64,000 bases of DNA, taken from positions 170,154 through 234,153 of the forward strand of contig PKRC01000002.1 in the NCBI GenBank assembly GCA_017577715.1. The letters run 5' to 3'. Numbering within the stretch: position 1 is the stretch's first letter; the number at the start of each line of letters is the position of its first letter. This document shows, piece by piece, positions 15,447 to 24,279 of the stretch. This DNA comes from Clostridia bacterium (GTDB taxonomy: Bacteria > Bacillota > Clostridia > Caldicoprobacterales > Caldicoprobacteraceae). Both the position numbers and the translations under genes were made by a program. Under the pieces are notes generated by a model. That model ran no database searches. It was not told the DNA's origin and saw only the letters and a list, made by a program, of their open reading frames with translations.

Positions 15447-16190
15447 ATGGATTTGTTCCCGGAAACCATCAAAATTATTCTTCTGTTGTTTCCAGGATTA
15501 GTTGCTCTTTTTACTGACGAATTAATAACAGGTTCGGCGAAAGACAGACAAGAATCGTTGGATAGATTATTTGTGGCTTTTCTTTATGCTATCTCTTCTT
15601 TTGCTATAACTCTTGTATTGCTAAAAATTGTGTCATATATACCCATATTCTCCTTAGAGGATTTAGACTTCGTATTTAATGTTATTAACGGGAACATTGC
15701 TAGTGATAATGCTATTAATGGTATTTTTGGCAAGTTCATGCTGTTTTTGATTGTCTATCTAATATGTGGTTTTTTATCAGGCTTAATATTTGGGTATTTC
15801 ATGGCTTCACAGGCCAATGAAAAGAGCGTCTTTAGTAGGCTATTAAATTTCTTAAGAAAAAGGTTAAACAAGCCGGATATTAGCGGTGGAATGTCTCCGT
15901 GGGATAAGCTCTTTTGTAATCGTGAGAGCCAAATAATAGAGATCATCAGACCAGATGATGGGTTTTCTGTAAAAGGTTTTCTGAAAGATTTTACTTTTGC
16001 AGGGGATGAAGTTAGAGAAATAACCCTTGAAGGAATTGAAGAGGTTAATAAATGGAACGATTATATAACAAAGGTAGATTATGTGTATTATCATTTTGAC
16101 AGCGGAACGATCATTAAAGTGTTTGATAAAACAGAATTTCTAGAAGCGGTCGAAAAATTAAGAAAAGAAAAAGATAGCAAGAAGGATTAA
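15447..16190 (+). CDS. Membrane protein of the DUF6338 type
   Basis: 247 residues, starting at ATG 15447 behind AAGGAGATGAT. Three hydrophobic segments are visible at about residues 8-25, 45-65 and 98-120 (KFMLFLIVYLICGFLSGLIF), followed by a cytoplasmic domain with SPWDKLF and a C-terminal part with VYYHFDSGTIIKVFDKTEFL. The arrangement matches DUF6338-like proteins, which occur in mobile and defence-related regions; function is unknown. It is intact although the surrounding element is decayed. Its last five codons lie in the 30-bp palindrome shared with the convergent gene. Confidence 0.65.
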   Translation: MDLFPETIKIILLLFPGLVALFTDELITGSAKDRQESLDRLFVAFLYAISSFAITLVLLKIVSYIPIFSLEDLDFVFNVINGNIASDNAINGIFGKFMLFLIVYLICGFLSGLIFGYFMASQANEKSVFSRLLNFLRKRLNKPDISGGMSPWDKLFCNRESQIIEIIRPDDGFSVKGFLKDFTFAGDEVREITLEGIEEVNKWNDYITKVDYVYYHFDSGTIIKVFDKTEFLEAVEKLRKEKDSKKD

Positions 16191-16203
16191 TCCTTCTTGC
16201 TAT
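16174..16203. terminator. 30-bp perfect palindrome shared by the ends of two convergent genes
   Basis: Bases 16174-16188 are the exact reverse complement of 16189-16203. Both genes use the palindrome as their last codons, so each protein ends SKKD and the two TAA stops overlap by two bases. It can form a hairpin in either transcript and probably acts as a two-way terminator, although no T-run follows. Confidence 0.7.
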
Positions 16204-16387
16204 TGGTATCGTTGTGCTGGGGCTTTTTAGGGGGTGGATTTATTTCCCTGGCTAATCTCAAAAGATCTGAGTTGTCCTTTGTGCCGCCACTACTAAACAT
16301 CTCGCCAATAGATCCAAGGCCCTTTTTGATAATATGTTTTTCTGATTGTTTTGCGTTTTCTACAGGCTTGTTTTTGTCGCTTGGCAT
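16187..16387 (-). CDS. Small hydrophilic protein, unknown function
   Basis: 66 residues, very polar, with IIKKGLGSIGEMFSSGGTKD in the middle and a Pro/Lys-rich end (NPPPKKPQHNDTNSKKD). The gene is judged real because GAAAGGAGG lies eight bases before the ATG on the minus strand and TATAAT (minus strand, 16419-16424) lies upstream. No known family was recognised. It converges on the DUF6338-type gene and shares its 3' palindrome. Confidence 0.65.
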   Translation of the reverse strand: MPSDKNKPVENAKQSEKHIIKKGLGSIGEMFSSGGTKDNSDLLRLAREINPPPKKPQHNDTNSKKD

Positions 16388-16630
16388 TAGGGTGGCCTCC
16401 TTTCTGTAAAAGCTGTATATTATAAAGATATTACGGCTAAAGGAGGGAGAATCCTTTAATTGCTAAAATTGGGCAGGTGATCTTATGGATTTTTATCTGA
16501 TTAACACAACCACCAATGAAACTTTCCGTTTAGTTGGTGATACTTGTAGGATGTCCCGTTATGTATTTAAAATAAATACATGAAGTGAGCCTATAAAGCA
16601 TGTATAATTATAAGAGAATGCGGAACGTCT
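16388..16630 (+). other. Junction region between the decayed element and the truncated permease
   Basis: A 32-codon frame at 16484-16582 (MDFYLINTTTNETFRLVGDT at its start) follows a modest ribosome-binding site and may be the start of a lost gene. An AT-rich inverted repeat, ATGTATTTA/TAAATACAT (16561-16581), follows. No copy of the tRNA 3' end was found here, so the right attachment site is missing or outside. Confidence 0.4.
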
Positions 16631-17266
16631 TTTGATCTCTTTTTCAAAAACTCCTTGTTTTACTCGGGAGTTGGGACAATAGGCACGGTTATATCTTTCT
16701 TAACGGTGGCCTATGGTTTCTCTAGGGTGAATTTTAAAGGAAGAAATTTTTGGTTTGCATGCATGATGATGACGATGATGTTACCGGCGCAGGTGGTCAT
16801 TATCCCCCAGTTTATCATGTTTCATAAGTTTAATTGGGTTAATTCGTTTAAACCATTGATAGTGCCGACATTTACGGCTGGTCCATTTTTCGTGTTTTTA
16901 ATCATGCAGTTTATTAGGGGAATACCTTCCGAGTTGGATGAGGCAGCTAAAATAGATGGTTGCAATAAATACGAAATATTTTTCAGGATCATCGTACCTT
17001 TGGTCAAACCGGCTATTATCACCACCACGATTTTCTCGTTCTACTGGAAATGGGACGATTTCCTGGGGCCTCTGTTGTATTTGAATAAACCCAAGCTTTA
17101 TACCGTTTCATTGGCTTTGAGAGCCTTTAACGATGCTACTACCAAAACCAACTGGGGCGGACTGTTGGCCATGTCAACCCTTTCGCTGGTACCGGTGCTC
17201 ATAATCTTCTTTGCCTTCCAGCGATATCTGGTTGAAGGCATTGCAACCACAGGTCTTAAAGGTTAG
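16631..17266 (+). pseudogene. Sugar ABC permease (MalG/LacG type) lacking its N-terminal third
   Basis: The frame carries FDLFFKNSLFYSGVGTIGTV and continues through the permease core to 17266, with the cytoplasmic EAA loop ELDEAAKIDGCNKYEIFFRI and the C-terminal motif LVEGIATTGLKG typical of carbohydrate permeases of the MalG class. A normal protein is about 275-290 residues; only about 212 are present and the first membrane segment is missing. The upstream DNA shows no homology to the missing part and no ribosome-binding site. The gene was probably cut when the neighbouring element arrived or was deleted. Confidence 0.8.
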
Positions 17267-17305
17267 CTGTGCAATTGCTGAAACAAAATCGGACGCTAAA
17301 GAAAC

Positions 17306-17339
17306 AAGAGGTGAGCTTACGCTTACCTCTTTATTTTTT
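17306..17339 (+). terminator. Rho-independent terminator
   Basis: AAGAGGTGAGC (17307-17317) pairs with GCTTACCTCTT (17321-17331), followed by TATTTTTT. It ends the truncated permease gene. Confidence 0.8.
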
Positions 17340-17353
17340 GGGAATAAATTTTA

Positions 17354-17394
17354 TTGACACCTATTATTTAAATGCCGTATAATTCATATATGAA
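17354..17394 (+). promoter_or_regulatory. Promoter of the marR-exporter operon with an overlapping palindrome
   Basis: TTGACA (17354-17359), an 18-base spacer and TATAAT (17378-17383). The perfect palindrome TTCATATATGAA (17383-17394) lies on the start point, where a MarR repressor would bind; this suggests autoregulation. Confidence 0.65.
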
Positions 17395-17458
17395 ATATTG
17401 AAATATTTTGCAGGCTTCCTATAGCAAATTTTTATTTTTTAACTTTTACGTACTGGTT

Positions 17459-17509
17459 AAAAGATGGTTGCGATATTAAAGCATCAAAAGATGGTTACAA
17501 TATTGAAGC
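17459..17509. repeat. Two 24-bp direct repeats, 27 bases apart
   Basis: The repeats begin at 17459 and 17486 (AAAAGATGGTTGCGATATT and AAAAGATGGTTACAATATT) and differ at three positions. They lie in the leader of the marR gene and may be extra regulator sites. Confidence 0.55.
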
Positions 17510-17584
17510 CATATTTGTTCCATCACATTTAAGGTAAGCAGAAAGGTAGATAGGCTGTAGGCAAGTTCAATGGGGGTGATGTAG

Positions 17585-18001
17585 GTGAACGGCTCGCTAG
17601 AGCTGGAAGTTTACAAGGCTTTAAAGGATGCCTACAACGGCATCAAGAGGGAACTGCACAATAAGTTGACACAAAACGGAATCACCTGGCCCCAGTTTCA
17701 TGCGCTGTACCACATCGACGATGAGGGCATCCCCAGCCACGAACTGGCCAAGGAGCTCAACTGCAATGCCAGCAACATGACAGGATTGATTGATCGTATG
17801 GAGCAAAACAAATGGGTTTATCGTGTGCATAGTAAGGACGACAGACGGGTATGGCTGATAAAACTTACCGAAGAAGGCAGGAGGCTAAAGGAAGAGCTAA
17901 TTCCCAAACATCAGAAAAATATAGAGGAGAGGATGAGGGCCTTAAACCAAGAGGAGTTGATAACCCTTAAAAGTTTGCTGAATAAGCTTATGAAAGGTTA
18001 G
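17585..18001 (+). CDS. MarR-family transcriptional regulator
   Basis: 138 residues. GTG 17585 is preceded by GGGGGTGAT. The winged-helix core is clear: ITWPQFHALYHIDDEG, SHELAKELNCNASNMTGLID (recognition helix region) and the wing with VYRVHSKDDRRVWLIKLT. MarR dimers bind palindromes near promoters and release DNA on binding small phenolic or lipophilic compounds. The gene is 26 bases upstream of an ABC exporter gene, and the promoter carries a fitting palindrome, so it probably controls both genes. Confidence 0.9.
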   Translation: MNGSLELEVYKALKDAYNGIKRELHNKLTQNGITWPQFHALYHIDDEGIPSHELAKELNCNASNMTGLIDRMEQNKWVYRVHSKDDRRVWLIKLTEEGRRLKEELIPKHQKNIEERMRALNQEELITLKSLLNKLMKG

Positions 18002-18027
18002 TAGTAAATAGCTGAAGGGGGGTTCCT

Positions 18028-19779
18028 ATGAAGGAGCTTAAGGCGCTTATGCGGTATATGAAGCCCTATAGGCTTCACATATTTGTGGCTACTGTTTGCA
18101 TGGTGATGGTCACTGCAATGAATATGGTCGGCCCCTGGATGATTCGCAACCTGATAAGCACGGTGGTGCAGAGTGTACAAGGCATAGCGAGTATAGCTCA
18201 GATCAACTTTCTTGCACTGGCCGTGGTTGCTATATATCTGCTGAGAGCCATATCCCAGTTTGGTACCAACTACATATCCCATTATGCTGCATGGAAGATG
18301 TTGGAGGATATTAGAAGCGATTTGTATGACCATCTGCAAAATTTGTCATTGAGGTTTTTCCATGACAAACAGACCGGAGAGCTCATGTCGCGGGTTCTCG
18401 ATGATACGCGAAACTTTGAGCAGCTGCTGGCTCACGCCATTCCAACCCTTGTGGTTAATGCATTGATGCTCGTTGGCGTATCAGCCATTTTGTTTTCCAT
18501 GAATTTGCAATTGGCGCTTTATACGCTCATACCAATTCCCTTGCTTTTCTGGATGGTCGTCAAGTTCAGCAAGATATCCCGTCCGATGTTCAAAGAAGCC
18601 CAGAAGGAAATCGCAGAGGTTAGCGCAATCCTCCAGGATAATTTCTCGGGGATTAAGGAAATTAAGGCTTTCACCCAGGAAGCATATGAAAGCAGACGGA
18701 CTCTGGAGCGGATAGCCGCCTACACCAGGGCAATATTGCGCGCCCTCAAATTGAGCAATGCTTTTCATCCCAGCATAGAGTTTGTATCCGGCCTGGGAAC
18801 GGTTATAGTCATATTCTTTGGCGGTAGGCTGGCTTTGTCCAATCAATTGGCCTTAGAGGACTTGGTAGCCTTTTTGCTGTACCTTAATTCCTTTTATCAA
18901 CCCATAACCTCATTTGGCATGATCAATGAGGGGATACAGCATGCTCTAGCCAGCGCCGAACGGGTATTTGAGATATTGAATGAGGAGCCCGAGATAAAGG
19001 ATGCTCCTGATGCAATACAAGTAGACAGGGTGAAGGGCAAGATAGAATTTAGAAATGTTAGCTTCCGCTATGTGGATGACGTACCGGTTTTGAAAAACGT
19101 GTCTTTTAAGGTCAACCCCGGCGAGATGGTAGCTCTGGTAGGTCCTACCGGGGTGGGCAAGACCACCATTGCCAATCTGATACCCAGGTTTTATGACCCT
19201 GATGCGGGCCAGATTCTAATAGATGACGTGGACATAAGGAAAATTAAGCTGAGCAGCCTGAGAAAGCAGATCAGCATGGTATCGCAGGACGTATTTCTAT
19301 TCAACGGCACCGTGAAGGAGAACATCCTGTACGGGCGGCCGGATGCCACCGATGAAGAGGTTATTGCAGCTGCAAAGGCTGCTAATGCCCACGAATTTAT
19401 AATGGAGTTGCCTGAAGGATACGATACCAGGGTAGGAGAGAGAGGGGTAAAGCTGTCGGGAGGCCAGAAACAGAGGATCTCCATAGCACGAGCATTGCTT
19501 AAAGATGCTCCAATATTGATTCTGGATGAGGCCACATCATCGGTGGATACTCAGACCGAGAAGCAAATTCAAGAAGCTCTGGAAAACCTTATGAAAAACA
19601 GGACTACCATAGTGATTGCCCATCGATTGTCCACCATACGCAATGCAGACCAGATAATTGTCCTGCAGGATGGTGAAATAATAGAGGTCGGCAAGCACGA
19701 TGAGCTTCTCAGGGCGGGCGGCCTATATAGCCAGCTGTGCAAGGCGCAGAGCACAACTGAGGAATTGATAGCTGTTTAG
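18028..19779 (+). CDS. ABC exporter half-transporter (MsbA/LmrA type)
   Basis: 583 residues with fused membrane and ATPase domains. Six membrane segments lie in residues about 15-310. The ATPase domain has Walker A GPTGVGKTT (near residue 375), Q-loop VSQDVFLFNG, signature LSGGQKQRISIARALL, Walker B ILILDEATSSVD and H-loop IVIAHR. It would act as a dimer and pump out lipids or drugs. The start ATG 18028 follows AAGGGGGG. With the MarR gene just before it, a role in drug or toxin efflux is likely. The substrate is unknown. Confidence 0.92.
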   Translation: MKELKALMRYMKPYRLHIFVATVCMVMVTAMNMVGPWMIRNLISTVVQSVQGIASIAQINFLALAVVAIYLLRAISQFGTNYISHYAAWKMLEDIRSDLYDHLQNLSLRFFHDKQTGELMSRVLDDTRNFEQLLAHAIPTLVVNALMLVGVSAILFSMNLQLALYTLIPIPLLFWMVVKFSKISRPMFKEAQKEIAEVSAILQDNFSGIKEIKAFTQEAYESRRTLERIAAYTRAILRALKLSNAFHPSIEFVSGLGTVIVIFFGGRLALSNQLALEDLVAFLLYLNSFYQPITSFGMINEGIQHALASAERVFEILNEEPEIKDAPDAIQVDRVKGKIEFRNVSFRYVDDVPVLKNVSFKVNPGEMVALVGPTGVGKTTIANLIPRFYDPDAGQILIDDVDIRKIKLSSLRKQISMVSQDVFLFNGTVKENILYGRPDATDEEVIAAAKAANAHEFIMELPEGYDTRVGERGVKLSGGQKQRISIARALLKDAPILILDEATSSVDTQTEKQIQEALENLMKNRTTIVIAHRLSTIRNADQIIVLQDGEIIEVGKHDELLRAGGLYSQLCKAQSTTEELIAV

Positions 19780-19867
19780 TTTAATATATCGGTTTGAAAT
19801 TGGCGAAAATTGTTTAAAAATCATATTAAATAAGGATGCTTTTACGGGGAAAGGGGGTTTTTAAAAG

Positions 19868-20281
19868 ATGGCCATAAAGTGGAGGAAGGAGCTGGAGATA
19901 GGAATTGACGTAATTGATAATCAACACAAGGAACTGGTGGATGCTATAAACAAATTGCTGGAAGCAAGCGCCGCCGGAAGGGCAAAAGAGGAAATTGGCA
20001 GCACCCTTAACTTTCTTTCGGATTACGTCATAACCCATTTCAACTTTGAGCAGGAATATCAGAAGCGGCACAATTATCCGAAGTATGCTGAGCATCTGAA
20101 ACTGCACCAGTTCTTTTTGCAGGAAGTCCAGGAGATGAAGAGGCAGTTTGAACAGGATGGAGCCAGCCTTCCTTTCATCATTCAGTTCAACAAGAGAATC
20201 GTCGACTGGTTCGTCAACCATATCAGCAAAGCGGATAAGGACTATGCGGAATATGTACATTCTTTAAAGGGCGCTAAATAG
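19868..20281 (+). CDS. Bacteriohemerythrin
   Basis: 137 residues. The di-iron ligands of hemerythrin are all visible: His in DNQHKELV, HFNFEQEYQ with H and E, HLKLHQFF with two His, and WFVNHISKADKDY with His and Asp. Such single-domain proteins bind oxygen reversibly and may buffer or sense oxygen in anaerobes. The start ATG 19868 follows AAAGGGGG. It stands alone after the exporter gene. Confidence 0.92.
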   Translation: MAIKWRKELEIGIDVIDNQHKELVDAINKLLEASAAGRAKEEIGSTLNFLSDYVITHFNFEQEYQKRHNYPKYAEHLKLHQFFLQEVQEMKRQFEQDGASLPFIIQFNKRIVDWFVNHISKADKDYAEYVHSLKGAK

Positions 20282-20373
20282 CATTCCATTGGTGATGCTG
20301 CTTTGTATGGCGGAAGATTATGCGATGAAAAGTTAAGCAATGCATGAAAAGGGGATTTGTTTGCTTCTAGGTA

Positions 20374-21624
20374 TCATTCACAGCTTAGGAAGGCCTCTTG
20401 CTCTATCCTAGCGCTCTCCTTTAACATGACCCGTATGAGCGGATGAAATTCCTTGTAATCCTCGTCATGGAGCAGCTTTTCCAAGGATTTAGCGTACTTG
20501 GCGTCAAGCGGCTGCCAAAAACGCTTCATGGATAGAAAGGCCTCAAGGTCCATAAGATAAGGTTGAAGCGTGGGGATGATTTGCTTTTTGAGGCGATGGA
20601 ATATTTGAAACCCTCCCAGGTCCATATCGCCCCAGTGGTAAAATATGATGTTGCTCCTGCAAGCGGCATCATATATTTTTTTGAAGAAAAGTCCTTTTAC
20701 AGGGCTGTAAAAACCACCATGGTATATTATCAGCTCATCGACGGTTTTTCTTCTAAATACATAATCTACATAGTTGGCTTTATTTTCTATAAAAAGGATG
20801 CGCTTAACATTTGGTAAATCGGAAATTACCATATCTCGTATAGTTGGGGCATTGATGGACACCCCGTGTATCAGAGGCGAAAAGTCAACGTCACGCCCTC
20901 TTATGGACGCCAACACGTTGCCGCAGAAATCCACCTGCTCGGGAGCTTTGACAATGCCGATGAGGGATAAGATTTCATCATCGGTCCATTCTCCTGCTTG
21001 CAGATCTTCTTCCTGCCAATATTTTTTAATAATTACCAATAGCTTCCGCCGCAAGTTCTTCTCGAAATATTTTGAATCGCCGAAACACCTTAAGCTGAAC
21101 ACCCGTTCCAAGAGCTCGTCTTCACCTTTAGTATCGATAAATAGCAATGCTTTTAAGAGGTTTTGCAAATGTTGGCTGTCCTCTGGGAGGAAGGAAGGTA
21201 TGTCCAGCTTTTGTCCCATCCACTCTTGCACATCGTCTAAAAAGGCACGGATCCATGAGGAGGTGATGCGCATTTTAAGCTCCCGCACCCAGACAAGAGC
21301 ATTTTCCACCTGTTGTCGCTTGGGAATTCTTTCGGCCTGCTTGTATGCTTCCTGCAAGGCGTCCAGATTTAGCCATATGCGGCTGATGATGTTGCCCTTT
21401 TCGAAGCGCATCCATTCAAAATCGATTAAGCCTTCTCTTTGAAGGTCCATTATTTCCGAATTGATGAGTTCCTTTGCGATGGTATCTTCTATATTGTATT
21501 CGGGGAATTCGTTGGAACATAAATTTATGAGAATCCTTCTCTTGGTTCTAGAAGTGCTTTTATATGCGCTGCTCCTTTCGTATTTATCTAGCAATCGGTT
21601 GAGTATCAGCTTCCTGTAGTTCAT
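20374..21624 (-). CDS. jetD: Wadjet protein JetD (TOPRIM-type nuclease subunit, DUF2220)
   Basis: 416 residues. Starts at ATG 21624 behind AAAGGAGGCG on the minus strand and overlaps the end of the preceding gene by 41 bases. The C-terminal half has the TOPRIM pattern: ILFIENKANYVDYVF with the acidic Glu and HWGDMDLGGFQIFHRL with the Asp-x-Asp pair. In Wadjet systems JetD cuts closed circular plasmid DNA brought by the JetABC SMC complex. Here JetD looks intact, but its partners are not, so plasmid defence is probably lost. Confidence 0.85.
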   Translation of the reverse strand: MNYRKLILNRLLDKYERSSAYKSTSRTKRRILINLCSNEFPEYNIEDTIAKELINSEIMDLQREGLIDFEWMRFEKGNIISRIWLNLDALQEAYKQAERIPKRQQVENALVWVRELKMRITSSWIRAFLDDVQEWMGQKLDIPSFLPEDSQHLQNLLKALLFIDTKGEDELLERVFSLRCFGDSKYFEKNLRRKLLVIIKKYWQEEDLQAGEWTDDEILSLIGIVKAPEQVDFCGNVLASIRGRDVDFSPLIHGVSINAPTIRDMVISDLPNVKRILFIENKANYVDYVFRRKTVDELIIYHGGFYSPVKGLFFKKIYDAACRSNIIFYHWGDMDLGGFQIFHRLKKQIIPTLQPYLMDLEAFLSMKRFWQPLDAKYAKSLEKLLHDEDYKEFHPLIRVMLKESARIEQEAFLSCE

Positions 21625-23818
21625 GCAACGCCTCCTTTAACTTTTTAGCATCGAAGGCTTTGACAAACGACCTATTTTCGCTCCTTATCACACACAGGGT
21701 TCGGTCCACAAGGGGGGCTATGTCGCCTATTTTTTCGGAAGGGGCCGCCAGTATGGCCTGCAGTCCGAACTTACGCAAAAGCTTAATGCTTTCCTGTATC
21801 CTGTCGCTGTCCATCTTGCTGAATGCCTCGTCAAACATTATAAGCCGAATGGTGTTACCCGATTCGTTATTGTATCTCGTTCGATATAGCTGGGCAAATG
21901 AGGCCAGCATGGCAATATAGAAAGGAGTTTGGGTTTCACCGCCAGATTTTTTGCGAAGCGTTTTTGATAGCCGCTGTTCCCTGTCCTGGTTGTCGGTGAC
22001 TATCAGGTCAAATGTGAGATAGGTTCTATAATCGGTGAATCGCTTGATATTCTTCTCAAGTTCAATTCTGGTATCGGCGTCGGTTTGCAGGTCTATGTCG
22101 GTAATTTGTTTAAATAGCTCTTCAATGGCGTCCTTGTGCTTTTCGAAAAAGACGTGAGACGCCAGGTTGTAACCGTCCATAAGCAGCTCATCGGTGATCA
22201 TATCGTAAAACCTACGGTATTCGGGCCTGGGACTGACTACAAATCTATAGCGGTCATTACCAAAGCTGCTCTCCTTCAAAGCGCTGTTGAGTTCTTCAAT
22301 CTGCTCTTTGACCATGTCTATATTGGCTTTGAGCTTGGCCAGAAAGTCTTCGCGGAACTGCTGAAAAGCCTTTTCTTTGGCGTCCTTGATCTTCTCCAGG
22401 TATTCAGGCAATTTGATGTCCTTAAGTTCGTTGAGCTCCTTTTCATATGGAGCGTTGTCGGGGAGGTTTATATCATATGACATGCGGTATTCTCGGTTAT
22501 ATTCTGCACGCGCTGACACCAGCTCCTCCCATTTCTTATTCATCTGGCTCTGTGTTCTGGCCAACTGGCTGTAAAAGTTATTGTATATTTCATTTGCCGA
22601 AGCCCTACTGGACAGCTCCTTTTGAAAGCGCGGTTCACCTACCTTTTGAACCCACTCATCAGTGAACTGGCTGTTTATGCGGTTTTGATACAGCTCGATA
22701 TTTTGCTTTGCACTAGGTATACTGTTTTCAGTTATATATTTGTTTTTGTTCTTAAGGTCGATAAGCTCGATCAAACAGTCATTTTCTTGCTTTTTCAGGT
22801 TTTCGATTTCTTTTTCCAATTTCTCTATTTTTTTGTCTAACTGTTCTAACCAGGTTAAGTCTAGTTTGCTCAGTTCATCTACTATGGCATCAAGTTTTTC
22901 TTCCAAGGCAGGTATGTTCTTGCTTTGTTCTAGCACCTCTGTGATATTTTCGGCTTCATTGAGGTTTATGGATTCCATGGAATATATGTTGCTTAAAGCG
23001 TTGGACAGGTTTTTAAAGCTTGTGACTTCTTTTTCAATCTGGGCTATCTGTGCTGTCTTGTTTTCTATCTGCTCCTCAATGGACCTCCGACCAATATATG
23101 GATTTTTCCATCGATCAGGGTGCAGCTGGCGTGCCACAAAATTTTGATACAGCATGCACGAATCGGTTATCGACCGCGGATAATTCCGCAGTTCCTCCAA
23201 ATCGTTGCATTTTATGACGTTGCCCATTACAAAATCGACGAACATGCGGGCATAACGGTTGGATGTTTCTACTTCCTGTGCCAAGCTGTTTTCCATGGCG
23301 GCTGGCTTAAGCTGGGCTAGCTTGCCGGTATCCACCAACCCCAGGTCGTAAAAGCCCTTTTCAAATTTCAATCTGTCATACACCTTTAGGGCATCTAAGA
23401 AATGCTCCGGCTCCACTATAAGGTAGAATTTTTGAGTGTGAAGATATGCTTCTACGGCATTTTTCCATCGCATATCCCTGATCTCAAGCAAATCGGCAAG
23501 GATGTGTACCTGCACTTTATCGCCATATTTAGTAGAGAGGGTACGTGCGATTTCTTCTTTAAGGGCCAGTAGGTTTCGAGGATAGGGTTTTACCCCGCGT
23601 TTTAGGTTTTCTACCTCATCTGCAAGCTCATCCAGTAGCCTTTCGGCTTTGGTGATAGCGCTGTCTATAAGGCTTTTTATTTGGCCGGCAGTCTGTTTGA
23701 GTTTGTTTATTAAGCCTATTATATTATTAAACCCCTCAGCGGCTATGGCATCAAGAACTTTTTCATCGGCTTTGATCAGCTGCTGAGCACAGATTAAAGC
23801 TTGTTGGGACAATTTCAT
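21584..23818 (-). pseudogene. jetC: Wadjet SMC-like ATPase JetC, N-terminal third missing
   Basis: An open frame of 744 codons. It begins inside a coiled coil and contains KYGDKVQVHILADLLEIRD and AVEAYLHTQKFYLIVEPEHF, a long coiled coil (residues about 260-520) and the C-terminal head with signature KKSGGETQTPFYIAMLASFA and Walker B RLIMFDEAFSKMD. JetC proteins are about 1100 residues; the N-terminal head with Walker A is absent, so ATP cannot be bound in the normal way. The start ATG overlaps the stop of the jetA fragment (TGATG). A single large deletion that removed most of jetA, all of jetB and the first third of jetC would explain the arrangement. Confidence 0.8.
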
Positions 23819-24021
23819 CAGTTTTCCAACTCTTCCATGTCTATGCTCAGCATTTTTTCATCCAGGTTGGAGATGAGCATGGCGATGAGGTCATCTTTTT
23901 TTATGTTCATTTCCTGGCGAAAGGCCTTTCTCAATACGAACAGGGCGTCGACATAAATGTATTTGTTTTTCGATGCCAGGATGGAGAATAGATTTTCCGG
24001 CAGCACATCAAATAGGTGCAT
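23818..24021 (-). pseudogene. jetA: Wadjet protein JetA, first 67 residues only
   Basis: The 67 codons include LPENLFSILASKNKYIYVDA and LFVLRKAFRQEMNIKKDDL, the start of JetA (kleisin-like subunit, normally about 500 residues). The frame ends at TGA 23820-23818, joined directly to the truncated jetC. The start ATG 24021 has AAAGGGG upstream and a promoter. This is the left end of a Wadjet operon with an internal deletion. Confidence 0.75.
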
Positions 24022-24067
24022 GGTAACCTGCCCCTTTCTACTCTATTGCTTGCCTGAAAACAGCTCT

Positions 24068-24094
24068 ATTTTAGCGAAATGTCATTTTTGTCAA
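24068..24094 (-). promoter_or_regulatory. Possible promoter of the jet remnant
   Basis: On the minus strand TTGACA (24094-24089) and TAAAAT (24073-24068) are separated by 15 bases, shorter than ideal. It lies about 50 bases before the jetA start. Confidence 0.45.
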
Positions 24095-24279
24095 TATCGA
24101 TTTTAGATCGGGTGGGTTTCTGTCCAAATAATAGGCATTGCGGGTTTCCATAATAAGTTTAGCACACAATTCTTGAAGATTAAAGCTGACAAGAGGATTC
24201 TGTGTTGACACGATTGAAAATCATTCGCAAAAATGGTAGTATAAAAACGTATATTTGAGATGAGAAGGGGAATGCTGTC

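Noticed and set aside
20774..21442. 222-codon plus-strand frame antisense to jetD
   Set aside because: It is the shadow of jetD in another frame; its Ser/Arg-rich translation has no ribosome-binding site or family features.
21584..24021. A compact natural variant of Wadjet lacking JetB
   Set aside because: The jetC part lacks the Walker A head and the jetA part stops after 67 residues, so a deletion is far more likely than a working minimal system.
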